From Snodgrassella alvi (lineage in GTDB: Bacteria; Pseudomonadota; Gammaproteobacteria; Burkholderiales; Neisseriaceae): 64,000 bases of DNA. The position numbers and the translations under genes are program-made. The notes beneath the pieces were generated by a model that saw nothing but the letters and a program-made list of their open reading frames with translations, did not search any database and was not told the origin of the DNA. Position 1 is the first letter of the stretch; the number at the start of each line of letters is the position of its first letter. The stretch covers positions 1,240,001 through 1,304,000 of the forward strand of contig NZ_CP160328.2 of NCBI RefSeq assembly GCF_040741455.2, in the 5' to 3' direction. This document shows positions 45,738 through 55,835 of the stretch, piece after piece.

Positions 45738-48341
45738 ATGTCAGATGCACTTTTTGCCAAAGAAACCATAGCAGTATCTCTAGAAGAAGAAATGCGCCGT
45801 TCCTATCTCGATTACGCCATGAGCGTAATTGTAGGACGAGCCCTTCCCGATGTACGCGATGGCCTCAAACCGGTTCACCGCCGCGTTCTTTACGCTATGC
45901 ACGAACTCAACAACGACTGGAACCGTGCCTACAAAAAATCAGCACGTATCGTCGGCGATGTTATCGGTAAATACCACCCGCACGGTGATACCGCTGTTTA
46001 CGACACCATCGTCCGCATGGCACAAGATTTCTCTATGCGTTACATGCTGGTGGATGGACAAGGTAATTTTGGTTCCGTGGATGGCGACAGTGCCGCTGCC
46101 ATGCGTTACACCGAAATCCGCATGGCAAAAATTGCGCACGAACTACTGGCTGATATCGATCAGGAAACCGTCGATTTTATTCCAAACTACGACGGCAGCG
46201 AAAACGAGCCGGCTGTACTGCCTACCCGGATTCCAGCCTTATTGGTGAACGGTTCATCGGGCATCGCCGTTGGCATGGCCACCAACATCCCGCCTCACAA
46301 CATCAACGAAGTAATCGGCGGCGCCAAAGCCTTGCTGGCCAACGAAAACCTCAGCGTTGACGAACTGATCGACCTGATTCCCGCACCGGATTTTCCTACC
46401 GGCGGCATCATCTACGGCCTTTCCGGCGTACGTGAGGGCTACCGTACAGGCCGTGGCCGCGTCATCATGCGCGGCAAAACCCACATCGAGCCCATTGGTA
46501 AGCACGACGACCGTGAAGCCATCATCATTGATGAAATTCCCTATCAGGTCAATAAAGCCAGACTCGTTGAAAAAATCGGCGAACTCGTACACAACAAAGT
46601 GCTTGAAGGTATCTCTGATTTGCGCGACGAATCCGATAAATCCGGCATGCGCGTGGTAATTGAGCTGAAACGCAACGAAAACGCTGAAGTCGTTCTTAAC
46701 CAGCTGTACAAATTAACTCAGCTACAAGACAGTTTCGGCATCAACATGGTAGCGCTCGTAGACGGCCAGCCACGACTGCTCAATCTCAAACAGATACTGA
46801 GCGAATTCCTGCGTCACCGTCGCGAAGTCGTTACTCGTCGTACCCTGTTTGCCCTGCGCAAAGCTCGCGAACGTGGACATATCCTTGAGGGACAGGCCGT
46901 TGCTTTATCTAATGTTGACGAAATCATCGCCCTCATTAAAGCTTCTGCCACACCACCTGAAGCCAAAGCAGCCTTAACCTCACGTCCGTGGCGTTCCGGC
47001 CTCGTAGCCGACATGCTGGCTCGCAGCGACATCGATGTGCAGCTGGTGAAACCAGAGGATGCACCCGACAATACCGGACTAATTGGCAATGATTACTTCC
47101 TGTCTGATGCACAGGCACAAGCCATCCTGGATTTGCGTCTGCAACGCCTTACCGGACTAGAACAGGATAAAATTGTTGATGAATACAGAAGTGTACTCGA
47201 TAACATACTAGATTTGCTTGACATTCTGGCCAAGCCAGCACGTATCAACCAAATCATTCATGACGAACTGACCGCCATTCAGCAACAGTTTGGAGACGAG
47301 CGCCGCAGCGAAATCAACGCTTTCGGTGGCGACATCGCTGATGAAGACCTGATACCGCAGCGCGACATGGTGGTTACCCTCACCCACGGCGGCTACATCA
47401 AAACTCAGCAGGCAGACGATTATCAGGCACAACGACGCGGCGGCCGTGGCAAACAGGCCACTGCCACCAAAGATGAAGACTTCATCGAAACCCTGTTTGT
47501 TGCCAATACCCATGATTACCTGCTGTGCTTTACCAGCCTAGGCAAATGCCACTGGATAAAGGTGTACAAACTGCCTGAAGGCGGCCGCAACAGCCGCGGA
47601 CGTCCGGTTAACAACGTAATTCAGCTGGAAGAAGGCGAAAAAATCAACACCATACTGCCGGTACGTGAATTTAGCGAAAACGAATACGTTTTCATGTGTA
47701 CCGAACAGGGTATCGTTAAAAAAACCCCGCTTATCGATTTCTCCCGTCCGCGTACCGCCGGCATCATTGCCCTCGGACTCGACGAAGGCGACCACCTTAT
47801 CGGTGCCGTTAAAACTGCCGGCAAACACGATATCATGCTGTTTTCCAACGGTGGTAAAGCCGTACGTTTCAGCGAAGACAACGTCCGCCCAATGGGGCGT
47901 AGCGCTCGCGGTGTACGCGGCATGAAACTGGCCGAAAACAATCAGGTGATCAGCTTATTGGCCTACGATGCCGAAGAAGATGGCAACAAACTGGTACTCA
48001 CCGCCACTGCCAATGGTTATGGTAAGCGCACCATTGTAGACGACTACCGCCGCTCTGGCCGAGGTACTCAGGGCGTAATTGCCATCGATACCGGCGAACG
48101 AAATGGCGACATGGTTGCCGCTACCCTCGTAGCCGACAGCGACGATCTGATGCTCATTACCAGCGGTGGCGTACTCATCCGTACCAAAGTAGATCAGATA
48201 CGCGCTACTGGCCGTGCTGCTGCCGGCGTCAAACTCATCAACCTCGATGAAGGCGAAAAACTGGTTAGCCTCGAGCGGATTGCCGAAGCAGAAGAAAACA
48301 GCAATACCGAAATAGATACACTGGATACGCACGACAACTGA
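45738..48341 (+). CDS. gyrA: DNA gyrase subunit A
   Basis: An 867-residue gyrase A subunit that cuts and rejoins DNA during negative supercoiling. The N-terminal breakage domain has [14 protein letters not shown] and the active-site tyrosine in AAMRYTE (around residue 124). The C-terminal beta-propeller includes the GyrA-box QRRGGRGK near 560. The quinolone-determining segment reads [11 protein letters not shown], so the position equal to E. coli Ser83 is threonine (Thr85 here) while the Asp87 equivalent is kept. Single gene with a strong terminator. Confidence 0.97.
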   Translation: MSDALFAKETIAVSLEEEMRRSYLDYAMSVIVGRALPDVRDGLKPVHRRVLYAMHELNNDWNRAYKKSARIVGDVIGKYHPHGDTAVYDTIVRMAQDFSMRYMLVDGQGNFGSVDGDSAAAMRYTEIRMAKIAHELLADIDQETVDFIPNYDGSENEPAVLPTRIPALLVNGSSGIAVGMATNIPPHNINEVIGGAKALLANENLSVDELIDLIPAPDFPTGGIIYGLSGVREGYRTGRGRVIMRGKTHIEPIGKHDDREAIIIDEIPYQVNKARLVEKIGELVHNKVLEGISDLRDESDKSGMRVVIELKRNENAEVVLNQLYKLTQLQDSFGINMVALVDGQPRLLNLKQILSEFLRHRREVVTRRTLFALRKARERGHILEGQAVALSNVDEIIALIKASATPPEAKAALTSRPWRSGLVADMLARSDIDVQLVKPEDAPDNTGLIGNDYFLSDAQAQAILDLRLQRLTGLEQDKIVDEYRSVLDNILDLLDILAKPARINQIIHDELTAIQQQFGDERRSEINAFGGDIADEDLIPQRDMVVTLTHGGYIKTQQADDYQAQRRGGRGKQATATKDEDFIETLFVANTHDYLLCFTSLGKCHWIKVYKLPEGGRNSRGRPVNNVIQLEEGEKINTILPVREFSENEYVFMCTEQGIVKKTPLIDFSRPRTAGIIALGLDEGDHLIGAVKTAGKHDIMLFSNGGKAVRFSEDNVRPMGRSARGVRGMKLAENNQVISLLAYDAEEDGNKLVLTATANGYGKRTIVDDYRRSGRGTQGVIAIDTGERNGDMVAATLVADSDDLMLITSGGVLIRTKVDQIRATGRAAAGVKLINLDEGEKLVSLERIAEAEENSNTEIDTLDTHDN

Positions 48342-48356
48342 TGATTCCAGTGAACC

Positions 48357-48391
48357 AAAATAAAGCCGACTTTTAAAGTCGGCTTTATTTT
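48357..48391 (+). terminator. Rho-independent terminator of gyrA
   Basis: AAAATAAAGCCGACTTT followed by its complement AAAGTCGGCTTTATTTT makes a long perfect stem with a minimal loop and a T-rich end, 16 bases after the gyrA stop. Confidence 0.92.
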
Positions 48392-48440
48392 ACCTGTCCA
48401 AATAAATTCAGAATTAATAATTCATTGCCACACATTACTT

Positions 48441-48459
48441 GATAATAATAATGAAATCC
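48441..48459 (+). promoter_or_regulatory. Fur-box-like site upstream of bfd
   Basis: GATAATAATAATGAAATCC matches the 19-base Fur consensus at about 13 positions, mainly in the left half. It lies about 50 bases before bfd, a gene commonly repressed by Fur. Confidence 0.5.
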
Positions 48460-48507
48460 ACTATCATCTTTATCCACAAAAAGAAGTCACACTCAAAGGA
48501 AAAAACT

Positions 48508-48705
48508 ATGTATGTTTGTCTGTGCAATGCCATCACTGATCGCCAGATAAAAGAAACTGTCGCTGCCGGTGCAAGCAGCCTGACTGACTTACAAGCACAA
48601 CTTGGTGTCGCTACCTGCTGCGGCTGCTGCGCAGACTTGGCCAGCTCATTCCTATCCTGCCATCATGAAAATCAGACCAATTGCAGCAAACCCAACTCTA
48701 AATAA
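48508..48705 (+). CDS. bfd: Bacterioferritin-associated ferredoxin
   Basis: A 65-residue [2Fe-2S] protein that delivers electrons to bacterioferritin to release stored iron. The start at 48508 is chosen because AAAGGA lies 7 bases before it and the protein then begins MYVCLCNAITD, the standard Bfd start; the frame is open upstream. Cluster ligands are CLC near the N terminus and CCGCC near residue 38. No bacterioferritin gene is nearby. Expression when iron is low fits the upstream Fur-like site. Confidence 0.93.
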   Translation: MYVCLCNAITDRQIKETVAAGASSLTDLQAQLGVATCCGCCADLASSFLSCHHENQTNCSKPNSK

Positions 48706-48950
48706 ACAGCCACACCTCAGAATTACCCTAATTTCATCAATTAGCAGTACAAAAAAATAGCACCTGACAAAAAACTAAAAAAAACTCAAACCATCCAGAT
48801 TAATCTAAAACTACTCTTCACTCTCTTTGCATATCCATACAGTAACAAAACAGATAGCCAGCATCAAAAATAAAACAATTCAGAGAACCATTCCCGCCAA
48901 CTAAACTAACTGCCGTCACCCCAGACCACAGCACAGTAAACGTATTTACA

Positions 48951-49361
48951 TTATTTCAACTGCTTATTCAACGTCCATGCCGAAGGATGAGCAGAAAACC
49001 CAATATGACCATAGTAATCAACTGCCTGTGGCGCTGCAATCAACACAACCTGCGCATCAGCCCGCGTATGCTGCTGAACTTCACGAATCAATTGTTTACC
49101 GATTCCCTGCTTCTGATATCGTTCGTCCACCGCCAGATCAGCCATATAAGTCACATAAACAAAATCGGTTAGGCAACGAGCAATCCCCACCAGCCTGTCC
49201 TTGTCCCATGCTGTAATAATCAGATTAGCATTATCCAGCATCAACTGAAAACGCTCCTCATCACCAATCGGCCGCCGCCCGCCCAACGTACAGTGACTAT
49301 AGAGCTCAGTAGCTTCAGCCAGTGACGGCTTAACATCATTACGGTAAACAATATCAGTCAT
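48951..49361 (-). CDS. GNAT family N-acetyltransferase
   Basis: A 136-residue acetyltransferase using the start MTDIVYRN at 49361. The acetyl-CoA-binding motif is VDERYQKQGIGKQLI around residue 78 (Q/RxxGxG/A pattern). Substrate is unknown; the protein is a stand-alone minimal GNAT domain, as in many small bacterial acetyltransferases. It lies upstream of nothing obvious, on the same strand as the MerR gene, 100 bases after it, so weak co-transcription is possible. Confidence 0.85.
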   Translation of the reverse strand: MTDIVYRNDVKPSLAEATELYSHCTLGGRRPIGDEERFQLMLDNANLIITAWDKDRLVGIARCLTDFVYVTYMADLAVDERYQKQGIGKQLIREVQQHTRADAQVVLIAAPQAVDYYGHIGFSAHPSAWTLNKQLK

Positions 49362-49460
49362 TATTATAACCATTTAAATTTTTATAATTTTATCTATCAG
49401 ATTCCGATACATCCAGTCAATAATCAGCTTCTTACCTTTCATCCTCATTCAAACAAACAT

Positions 49461-49901
49461 TCAAAGATGATGACCAATATTGCTTAAATATTCTGCAAAG
49501 CTTACCTGCTCACCCAGAGCACCTCGCTTACGTTGCTGATACCAGTCAATCTTATCATTTAAAATCCGTACATGCTGCTCCAGCTCAGCCTGCTGCTGCA
49601 TAAACGCCGCACGTGTCTGCAATAACAATTCCAAGCGCTCTGAAATCGTTTCATCTCCTTGACTGCGCAAAAACACATACTGCTGCAACTGCGCCATACT
49701 CATACCCGTATTCTTCAAATGCAGCACAAACCGCATCCACTCAACATCCTTCTGCGTAAAATACCGACGTTTATTCGTACCTCGCTGAGGAGAAATCAAC
49801 CCCAAACTCTCATAATACCGCACAGTCGCCGGAGTTAATCCAAACAAATTAGCAAAAGTGCGAATACTGAATTGCCGGCTATTAGAAGTAATCTTATCCA
49901 T
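49461..49901 (-). CDS. MerR family transcriptional regulator
   Basis: A 146-residue regulator using the start MDKITSNSRQ at 49901. The N-terminal winged helix is clear (FANLFGLTPATVRYYESLGL, RGTNKRRYFTQKDVEW), followed by a coiled coil dimerisation helix (about 85-120). It lacks the cysteine set of metal-sensing MerR proteins, and resembles the group that controls aldehyde/quinone stress genes such as a cupin, AhpD/CMD-like protein and SDR. Such genes, with a MerR-type promoter, lie 6.8 kb away across the Rhs island. Confidence 0.88.
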   Translation of the reverse strand: MDKITSNSRQFSIRTFANLFGLTPATVRYYESLGLISPQRGTNKRRYFTQKDVEWMRFVLHLKNTGMSMAQLQQYVFLRSQGDETISERLELLLQTRAAFMQQQAELEQHVRILNDKIDWYQQRKRGALGEQVSFAEYLSNIGHHL

Positions 49902-49961
49902 GACCAACACCATTCTTATTTATACATAATATCAAACATGATAAAATGTAATGTAATGTTA

Positions 49962-49982
49962 ATTTAACAGTGCATTTTACAG
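49962..49982 (+). repeat. Left copy of a 21-bp direct repeat
   Basis: ATTTAACAGTGCATTTTACAG, one mismatch from the copy at 58551-58571 in the same orientation. It lies between the MerR and Rhs gene starts. Confidence 0.7.
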
Positions 49983-50067
49983 TTTATTGTAAACAACAAA
50001 CAAAGCATCGAACTCAAAAAACAAACACAGCAATACACATCTATATTTTCATCAAGGGGCTTAACGA

Positions 50068-53000
50068 ATGGGCAATGCGTATTGGGCCGCCCGCGAAGGG
50101 GACATCCTATTACACACCTCGATGCTCGCAGACATCGTTGGTGCGGCTGTAGAAATAGCATGCTATGCAGCCATCACCGCCGCAGTAGGTTTTGCCATTT
50201 TCGGCACCATCACCACCGGCGGACTACTCCTAAGTGTCCTTGTCGGCGTACTCATGGCCATTTCAGGTGGTGATACCATCGTATCCAACCTCTCCAACTG
50301 GGTCAGTAGCCTCTTTCCGCCCTCCGAAGATGGCAAAATCAAAACCGGCTCGCCCAATACCCGCACCAATGGCAAAGCTTCCGCCCGCGCCGCAGGTGCC
50401 ATAGATCAAAGCATTGAACTAAGTGACAGCAGCGAAGAACCACAGCAGCCCGAAAACTTCGCCGATATAGCAGGTATACTTATCGCAGCCGGAGAAATCG
50501 CCCAGGAATTTATTCGGCCAACAGTCGCCTCACCCGATCCCAGAGCAGAACCCAGAGATGACGACAAAATACTTTGCCGCAAACATCCGCATCCGTTCGG
50601 CACAGATGAATATCTGGCCGAAGGTTCCAGTAAGGTCTACATCAACAGCCAGCCGGCCGTACGCAGCAACGACCGCAGCACCTGCGAAGCCAAAGTCACC
50701 GACGACCATACCGGCGGCGTCAAAGTATCCAGCAACGTACGCATCGGTGGTGAGCCCATCGTCGTGCGTGAAATCAGAAGCGGCAAACACCCCGTTGCCC
50801 AGCTTATTGGTGTGGTTTCAGCCTTAAGACGTCCCCGCAAAATCTGTTCCAAAATCAAATGTCTTGTCCTGGCCATCGCCAGTAATGCAGGCACCAGCTT
50901 AGCCTCTGCCAAAATAGCACAAGCATTTACCCGCGGCCACCCCGTCCACCTCCCCACCGGTGCCAAACTCCTCTTCGACACCGAAGAGCTCGACTTCACC
51001 CTCCCCGCCCATCTGCCCCTCCAATGGCAACGCTTCTACAGCAGCGTCGACACCCGTACCCACAACATGTTCGGCGCCGGATGGAGCGTCAGCTTCGAAG
51101 TCGAAATCGAAATCTCCCCCCAGCCCGATGGCTCCTGTGCCGCCGTCTATATCAACGAACAAGGCCGCCGCCTCGAAATCGACCCCTTACAACCCGGCGA
51201 AGGCATGCGCGGCATCAACGAAAACCTCACCATCCGCCGTGGCCAGCACAACCGCTGGGTCATCGAAGACGACGACGGCCTTTACCGCCTCTTCGAGCCC
51301 GACCCCAACCAACCCCACCGCCTCTACCTCACCGCACTTCAAGATCGCAACGACAACCGCCTCCTTCTTTACCGCGACAGCCACAGCCGCATCATCGAAA
51401 TCACCGACAACGACCGCAGCACCCGCCTCTCCCTGCACTATCAGCATCCCCAGCACCCACAACGCGTCACCACCATCAAACAGCAACTGGCCAATGGCCA
51501 CAGCCGGGTACTGGCACAATACCAGTACACCGCACAGGGCGACCTCCAACACGTCATCGATGCCGAACAGCGGCACACCCGCACCTTTGCCTACGACACC
51601 GGCCGACGCCTCATCTACCACCGCCTGCCCACCGGCCTGCACTGCCACTACCAGTGGGATTACTTTGCCGATGCCGCCGAAACCGCCTGGCGCGTCACCC
51701 ATCACTGGACCGAAGCAGATGGCCAGCGACAAGAAGACTATCACTTTCACTACGATATTGAGCAACGCCTCACCACCGTCAAAGACAGCCTGGGACGCAT
51801 CAGCCAGCATTACTGGAACGAAGTCTACCAAATCACCCGCTACATCGACCCCCTTGGTCACACCACCGCATTTGAATGGAACGACAACCAACAACTCATC
51901 AGCGTCACCGACGCCCAAGGTGGACAATGGCGCTACAGCTATGACGAACAAGGACGCGAAACCGCCGAAACCGACCCACTGGGACGCACCACCCAGACCC
52001 AGTGGTTACCCCACTGGGCCTTACCCACCATCAGCGTCGACCCCGACGGCAGCACCTGGCGCTACTACTATGATGAACGCGGCAACCTGCTGACCGTCAT
52101 CGACCCCTTAAAACAACGCACCCGCTACCAATACGACCAGCACGGCCAAATAACCAGAATCACCGATGCCAGAGGTGGGCACAAATACCTGCGCTGGAAC
52201 CCGAACGGCCAGCTTATCCAACATACCGACTGCTCCGGCTCCCTGACCCAGCTTGGCTACGACCGCCATGGCAACCTGACCGACATCACCAACGCCATCG
52301 GCAACAGCAGCCGCTACCAGTACAACGCCGCCGGCGACCTTATCAGCGCCACCTTGCCCGATGGCCGCCAAGAACACTTCAGCGTCAATGCAGCAGGACA
52401 ATTACTGACCTATACCGACCCCGCCGGCCACACCACCCATTACCATCGGGACCCGCGCGGACTGGTGCACCGACGCACCGATAGCGCCGGACGCAGCATC
52501 CGCTTTCACTATGATACCTATAGCCGGCTGACTACATTAACCAACGAAAACGGCGAGCATTACCAATTCACCTACGACGCCGGCGACCGCCTAACCGAAC
52601 AGACCGATCTGGGCGGACGTAAACAAAAGCTGACTTACGATCAGCTGGATAACGTCAGTGCCGTTCACTTTGCTGCCGGCAGCCCCGCCGAAATCACCCA
52701 CCGCTTCACACGCGATGCCATCGGCCGACTGATTGGCAAACACACCCCCGATGGCAACACCGCCTACCAGTACGACCCCGCCGACAACCTCATCAAAGTC
52801 GGCTACAAAAAAGCCGGCTTACCGACCGAGGCCGAAGCAGACATCATCACCTTTCGCTACGACATCATCGGCAACCTGCTGAGCGAAACCACCGCACAAG
52901 GCACCCTCAGCCATCAGTACGACCAACTGGGCAACCGCATCGCCACCACCTTGCCCGATGGCCGTACCCTCAACAACCTCTATTACGGTTCCGGCCATCT

Positions 53001-54444
53001 GCACCAAATCAACCTCGACGGCACCACCATCACCGACATCGAACGCGACCGCCTACATCGCGAAGTCCTGCGTAGCCAGGGACAACTGAACACCGAATTC
53101 AGATACGACCGCAACAGCCGCCTGCAACACAAACAGACCCGGCGTGGCCACAACACCATCCTGCCCGACATCCTTACCGACCGCCGCTACCAGTACGACA
53201 ACCTCGACCGGCTGGTGAGTAAAAAACATACCCGGCAAGGACAGACCGATTACCACTATGACCGCACCGGCCGTATCGAAAGCTGCCGCAACCAGGCCTA
53301 CTGGGAAACCCTGCAATACGATGCCGCTGCCAACCTGCTGGATAAAAGACGCAACGAAGACAGCAGTACCGACAACCAGAACCTGATACGCTTTAACCAG
53401 CTACTCCACTTTCGTGGCCTGCAATACACCTACGACGCACACGGCCGTACCCACAGCAAACAGACCGCCAGCGGTACTCAGTATTACCACTACGATGCCG
53501 AACACCGCCTGACCGAAGTGCGTATCGAAAAATTAAACTGTACCGAACGTTACGGCTATGTCTACGATGCCTTAGGCCGACGTATCGAAAAACACCAGAT
53601 AGACCGGGCGGGCAAAGCCTGCAACCGTACCCGTTTCCTGTGGGACGGGCTGAGAATGATTCAGGAAACCCGTACTGACAGAAGCAAAAGCGTCTATATC
53701 TACACTGATGAAAGCGGCTATGAACCCTTAGCCAGAGTAGAGACCACCACCGGTACGGAACAGAAAGTGCTGTACTACCACACCGATGTCAACGGTGCCC
53801 CGGAAGAACTTACTGATGAAGACGGTCACATTGTATGGGCATGCAGTTATCAGCTGTGGGGCAAACCGATACAGGAAATCGAACACAGCCAGATACAACA
53901 GAACCTGAGGTATCAGGGGCAGTATTTAGACAGAGAAACGGGCTTACATTACAATACTTTCAGGTACTATGACCCGGATATAGGCAGATTCACGCAGCCG
54001 GACCCGATTGGGTTGCTGGGTGGGTTTAATCTGTATCAGTATGCGCCTAACTCACTGATGTGGATTGATCCGTGGGGGTTAAATGTAAAGCAATTTTCGT
54101 GCTTTAAAAGTATAAAATCTTTACAAGAAGGACCTCAAGGAACTGTAATAACTGTAAAATCAAAGAAAGAGGCTAATAATTTATTATTACAAGCATTTCC
54201 AAACGCGCAAAAAGTAAGAGGTATCGGTTCACAAGACGCTTCTGGAATTAGAAAAAAGCATAAAATTGAACAATTTAAGAAAAAAGATGGAAAAGTACGT
54301 TATAGAAAAGATTATCCAATCGATTCCAAAACTGGTAGAGTATACGGCCATGATGATCCAAAAGGAACTGGACATGGATCTTTACCACACATAAATATTA
54401 AACGTAAGGATGGAACAATGGTAAGGATAGATATTGATGAATAA
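50068..54444 (+). CDS. Full-length Rhs toxin with prePAAR motif, transmembrane and PAAR-like N terminus, toxin tip 1
   Basis: A 1458-residue polymorphic toxin. Residues 7-16 read AAREGDILLH, the prePAAR motif of type VI secretion effectors; two or three membrane segments follow (about 25-75), then a PAAR-like domain (about 100-240, PHPFGTDEYL near 173). The Rhs shell starts near 290 (GHPVHLPTGAKLLFDTEEL) with many YD repeats (for example YDEQGRETAETDPLGR) and ends with the core signature DPIGLLGGFNLYQYAPN and DPWGL at about 1334-1338. The last 120 residues form a variable tip ending GHGSLPHINIKR. GC drops sharply from shell to tip. A ribosome site (AAGGGG) precedes the ATG. No type VI structural genes are in the window. 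The shell should encapsulate the tip; cleavage after the core would free it. Confidence 0.94.
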   Translation: MGNAYWAAREGDILLHTSMLADIVGAAVEIACYAAITAAVGFAIFGTITTGGLLLSVLVGVLMAISGGDTIVSNLSNWVSSLFPPSEDGKIKTGSPNTRTNGKASARAAGAIDQSIELSDSSEEPQQPENFADIAGILIAAGEIAQEFIRPTVASPDPRAEPRDDDKILCRKHPHPFGTDEYLAEGSSKVYINSQPAVRSNDRSTCEAKVTDDHTGGVKVSSNVRIGGEPIVVREIRSGKHPVAQLIGVVSALRRPRKICSKIKCLVLAIASNAGTSLASAKIAQAFTRGHPVHLPTGAKLLFDTEELDFTLPAHLPLQWQRFYSSVDTRTHNMFGAGWSVSFEVEIEISPQPDGSCAAVYINEQGRRLEIDPLQPGEGMRGINENLTIRRGQHNRWVIEDDDGLYRLFEPDPNQPHRLYLTALQDRNDNRLLLYRDSHSRIIEITDNDRSTRLSLHYQHPQHPQRVTTIKQQLANGHSRVLAQYQYTAQGDLQHVIDAEQRHTRTFAYDTGRRLIYHRLPTGLHCHYQWDYFADAAETAWRVTHHWTEADGQRQEDYHFHYDIEQRLTTVKDSLGRISQHYWNEVYQITRYIDPLGHTTAFEWNDNQQLISVTDAQGGQWRYSYDEQGRETAETDPLGRTTQTQWLPHWALPTISVDPDGSTWRYYYDERGNLLTVIDPLKQRTRYQYDQHGQITRITDARGGHKYLRWNPNGQLIQHTDCSGSLTQLGYDRHGNLTDITNAIGNSSRYQYNAAGDLISATLPDGRQEHFSVNAAGQLLTYTDPAGHTTHYHRDPRGLVHRRTDSAGRSIRFHYDTYSRLTTLTNENGEHYQFTYDAGDRLTEQTDLGGRKQKLTYDQLDNVSAVHFAAGSPAEITHRFTRDAIGRLIGKHTPDGNTAYQYDPADNLIKVGYKKAGLPTEAEADIITFRYDIIGNLLSETTAQGTLSHQYDQLGNRIATTLPDGRTLNNLYYGSGHLHQINLDGTTITDIERDRLHREVLRSQGQLNTEFRYDRNSRLQHKQTRRGHNTILPDILTDRRYQYDNLDRLVSKKHTRQGQTDYHYDRTGRIESCRNQAYWETLQYDAAANLLDKRRNEDSSTDNQNLIRFNQLLHFRGLQYTYDAHGRTHSKQTASGTQYYHYDAEHRLTEVRIEKLNCTERYGYVYDALGRRIEKHQIDRAGKACNRTRFLWDGLRMIQETRTDRSKSVYIYTDESGYEPLARVETTTGTEQKVLYYHTDVNGAPEELTDEDGHIVWACSYQLWGKPIQEIEHSQIQQNLRYQGQYLDRETGLHYNTFRYYDPDIGRFTQPDPIGLLGGFNLYQYAPNSLMWIDPWGLNVKQFSCFKSIKSLQEGPQGTVITVKSKKEANNLLLQAFPNAQKVRGIGSQDASGIRKKHKIEQFKKKDGKVRYRKDYPIDSKTGRVYGHDDPKGTGHGSLPHINIKRKDGTMVRIDIDE
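53519..54077 (+). repeat. Rhs core segment duplicated downstream (copy 1)
   Basis: This 559-base end of the Rhs core is repeated at 54901-55459 with a constant offset of 1382 bases and no insertion or deletion; I count roughly 15 base differences, nearly all synonymous. Confidence 0.88.
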
Positions 54445-54739
54445 CGTTTCAATAGAAAAAATAATTGCTGCTATAGAGCAAGGTAAGGTTAGAGGTTTTG
54501 ATGAAATAAAGGAGGTAGAAGGTGAGCGATTTTTTTTTCAATATGCACTGAAAAAGAAAAATGGTTTATATAATACCTATATTTTTCATATCATGGAAAA
54601 AAAAATAGAAATTATTGAAGATTATGGTGAAGAAGAAATTAAGGAATTTATAAATATATCAGATGCATTAAATTATTTTAAATCATTGGGTATAAATGTA
54701 CAAAAATTCTCTAGTATAAAGGGAGTTCTACCATTTTAA
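54437..54739 (+). CDS. Immunity protein for Rhs tip 1 (predicted)
   Basis: A 100-residue, AT-rich gene whose ATG lies 8 bases inside the end of the Rhs gene. The protein is acidic and lysine-rich (IEIIEDYGEEEIKEF), soluble and without signal peptide. Immunity genes directly following toxin tips, overlapping them, and matching their low GC are the rule in Rhs loci. No named immunity family was recognised. Neutralising tip 1 in the producing cell is the expected role, inferred from position. Confidence 0.75.
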   Translation: MNNVSIEKIIAAIEQGKVRGFDEIKEVEGERFFFQYALKKKNGLYNTYIFHIMEKKIEIIEDYGEEEIKEFINISDALNYFKSLGINVQKFSSIKGVLPF

Positions 54740-54899
54740 ATGATATAAAAATTAAAACATCATTTATTATTAAACGTAGAATCAAAAATTTAGTTTCGGT
54801 CTCCGCTATACCTACGACGAACACTGACGTACCGACCACAAACAGACCGCCAGCGGTACCCAGTATTACCACTACGATGCCGAACACCACCTGACCGAA

Positions 54900-55814
54900 G
54901 TGCGTATCGAAAAATTAAACTGTACCGAACGCTACGGCTATGTCTACGATGCCTTAGGCCGACGTATCGAAAAACACCAGATAGACCGGGCGGGCAAAGC
55001 ATGCAACCGTACCCGTTTCCTGTGGGACGGGCTGAGAATGATTCAGGAAACCCGTACTGACAGAAGCAAAAGCGTCTATATCTACACTGATGAAAGCGGC
55101 TATGAACCCTTAGCCAGAGTAGAGACCACTACCGGTACGGAACAGAAAGTGCTGTACTACCACACCGATGTCAACGGTGCCCCGGAAGAACTTACTGATG
55201 AAGATGGTCATATTGTATGGGCGTGCAGCTATCAGCTGTGGGGCAAGCCGATACAGGAAATCGAACACAGCCAGATACAACAGAACCTAAGGTATCAGGG
55301 GCAGTATTTAGACAGAGAAACGGGCTTACATTACAATACTTTCAGGTATTATGACCCTGATATAGGCAGATTCACACAGCCGGACCCGATTGGGTTGCTG
55401 GGTGGGTTTAATCTGTATCAGTATGCGCCTAATGGGTTGATGTGGATTGATCCGTGGGGCTGGAGTTGTGCTAATACAAAAACTAAAAAAACGTCGTACA
55501 ATGGTAAAAGTCGGAGAGATGCATTTCGACAAGCTAAGCGCGATGCTAATATTCCTATGAATCAACAACCTAAAAGTATCACCACTCCCTTTTTAAAGGA
55601 TGGTTATGGCAATCTTATTATTGGTAAAAATGGACAGCCAATCAAAACTCGACAATACGAATTTATTGACAAAAACAAAAATTCAATTTTTATTCAGGAG
55701 CATAGCTTAGGACATATTAAAGCTACAAAAGGACATGGAGCAGAGCCACACTTTAATATTAGATCTTCAGATAATCTAAATACGGGGTATGTTCCAAGAA
55801 CTCATGGTCATTAA
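54900..55814 (+). CDS. Orphan Rhs core fragment with toxin tip 2
   Basis: A displaced C-terminal Rhs cassette of 304 residues from a GTG at 54900, where the core homology is already under way. Homology to the main core begins near 54795, but that part is broken by TGA at 54825-54827. The core end is repeated intact up to DPWG, then a different, AT-rich 115-residue tip begins (KSRRDAFRQAKRDANIP, then QEHSLGH and GHGAEPHFNIR). The RDAFRQAKRD and HxxxH-like arrangement resembles HNH/endonuclease VII-type toxin tips, low certainty. It has no N-terminal delivery part, so it should act only after recombination into the main gene. Confidence 0.82.
   Translation: MRIEKLNCTERYGYVYDALGRRIEKHQIDRAGKACNRTRFLWDGLRMIQETRTDRSKSVYIYTDESGYEPLARVETTTGTEQKVLYYHTDVNGAPEELTDEDGHIVWACSYQLWGKPIQEIEHSQIQQNLRYQGQYLDRETGLHYNTFRYYDPDIGRFTQPDPIGLLGGFNLYQYAPNGLMWIDPWGWSCANTKTKKTSYNGKSRRDAFRQAKRDANIPMNQQPKSITTPFLKDGYGNLIIGKNGQPIKTRQYEFIDKNKNSIFIQEHSLGHIKATKGHGAEPHFNIRSSDNLNTGYVPRTHGH
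54901..55459 (+). repeat. Rhs core segment (copy 2)
   Basis: Near-identical copy of 53519-54077; the only clear amino acid change is S to G near the end (NSLMW to NGLMW), plus the last residues where the tips diverge. Confidence 0.88.
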
Positions 55815-55835
55815 AATTTTTAAAAGGGTATCAAT

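Noticed and set aside
46254-48332. Several minus-strand frames of about 100 codons within gyrA
   Set aside because: gyrA is certain in the opposite direction, and the antisense frames lack ribosome sites and recognisable proteins.
50960-52093. Long open frames overlapping the Rhs core in other phases, including a 254-codon minus-strand frame at 51187-51951
   Set aside because: They come from the GC-rich, repetitive codon use of the Rhs gene; their translations are low complexity and the Rhs frame itself is clearly the coding one.
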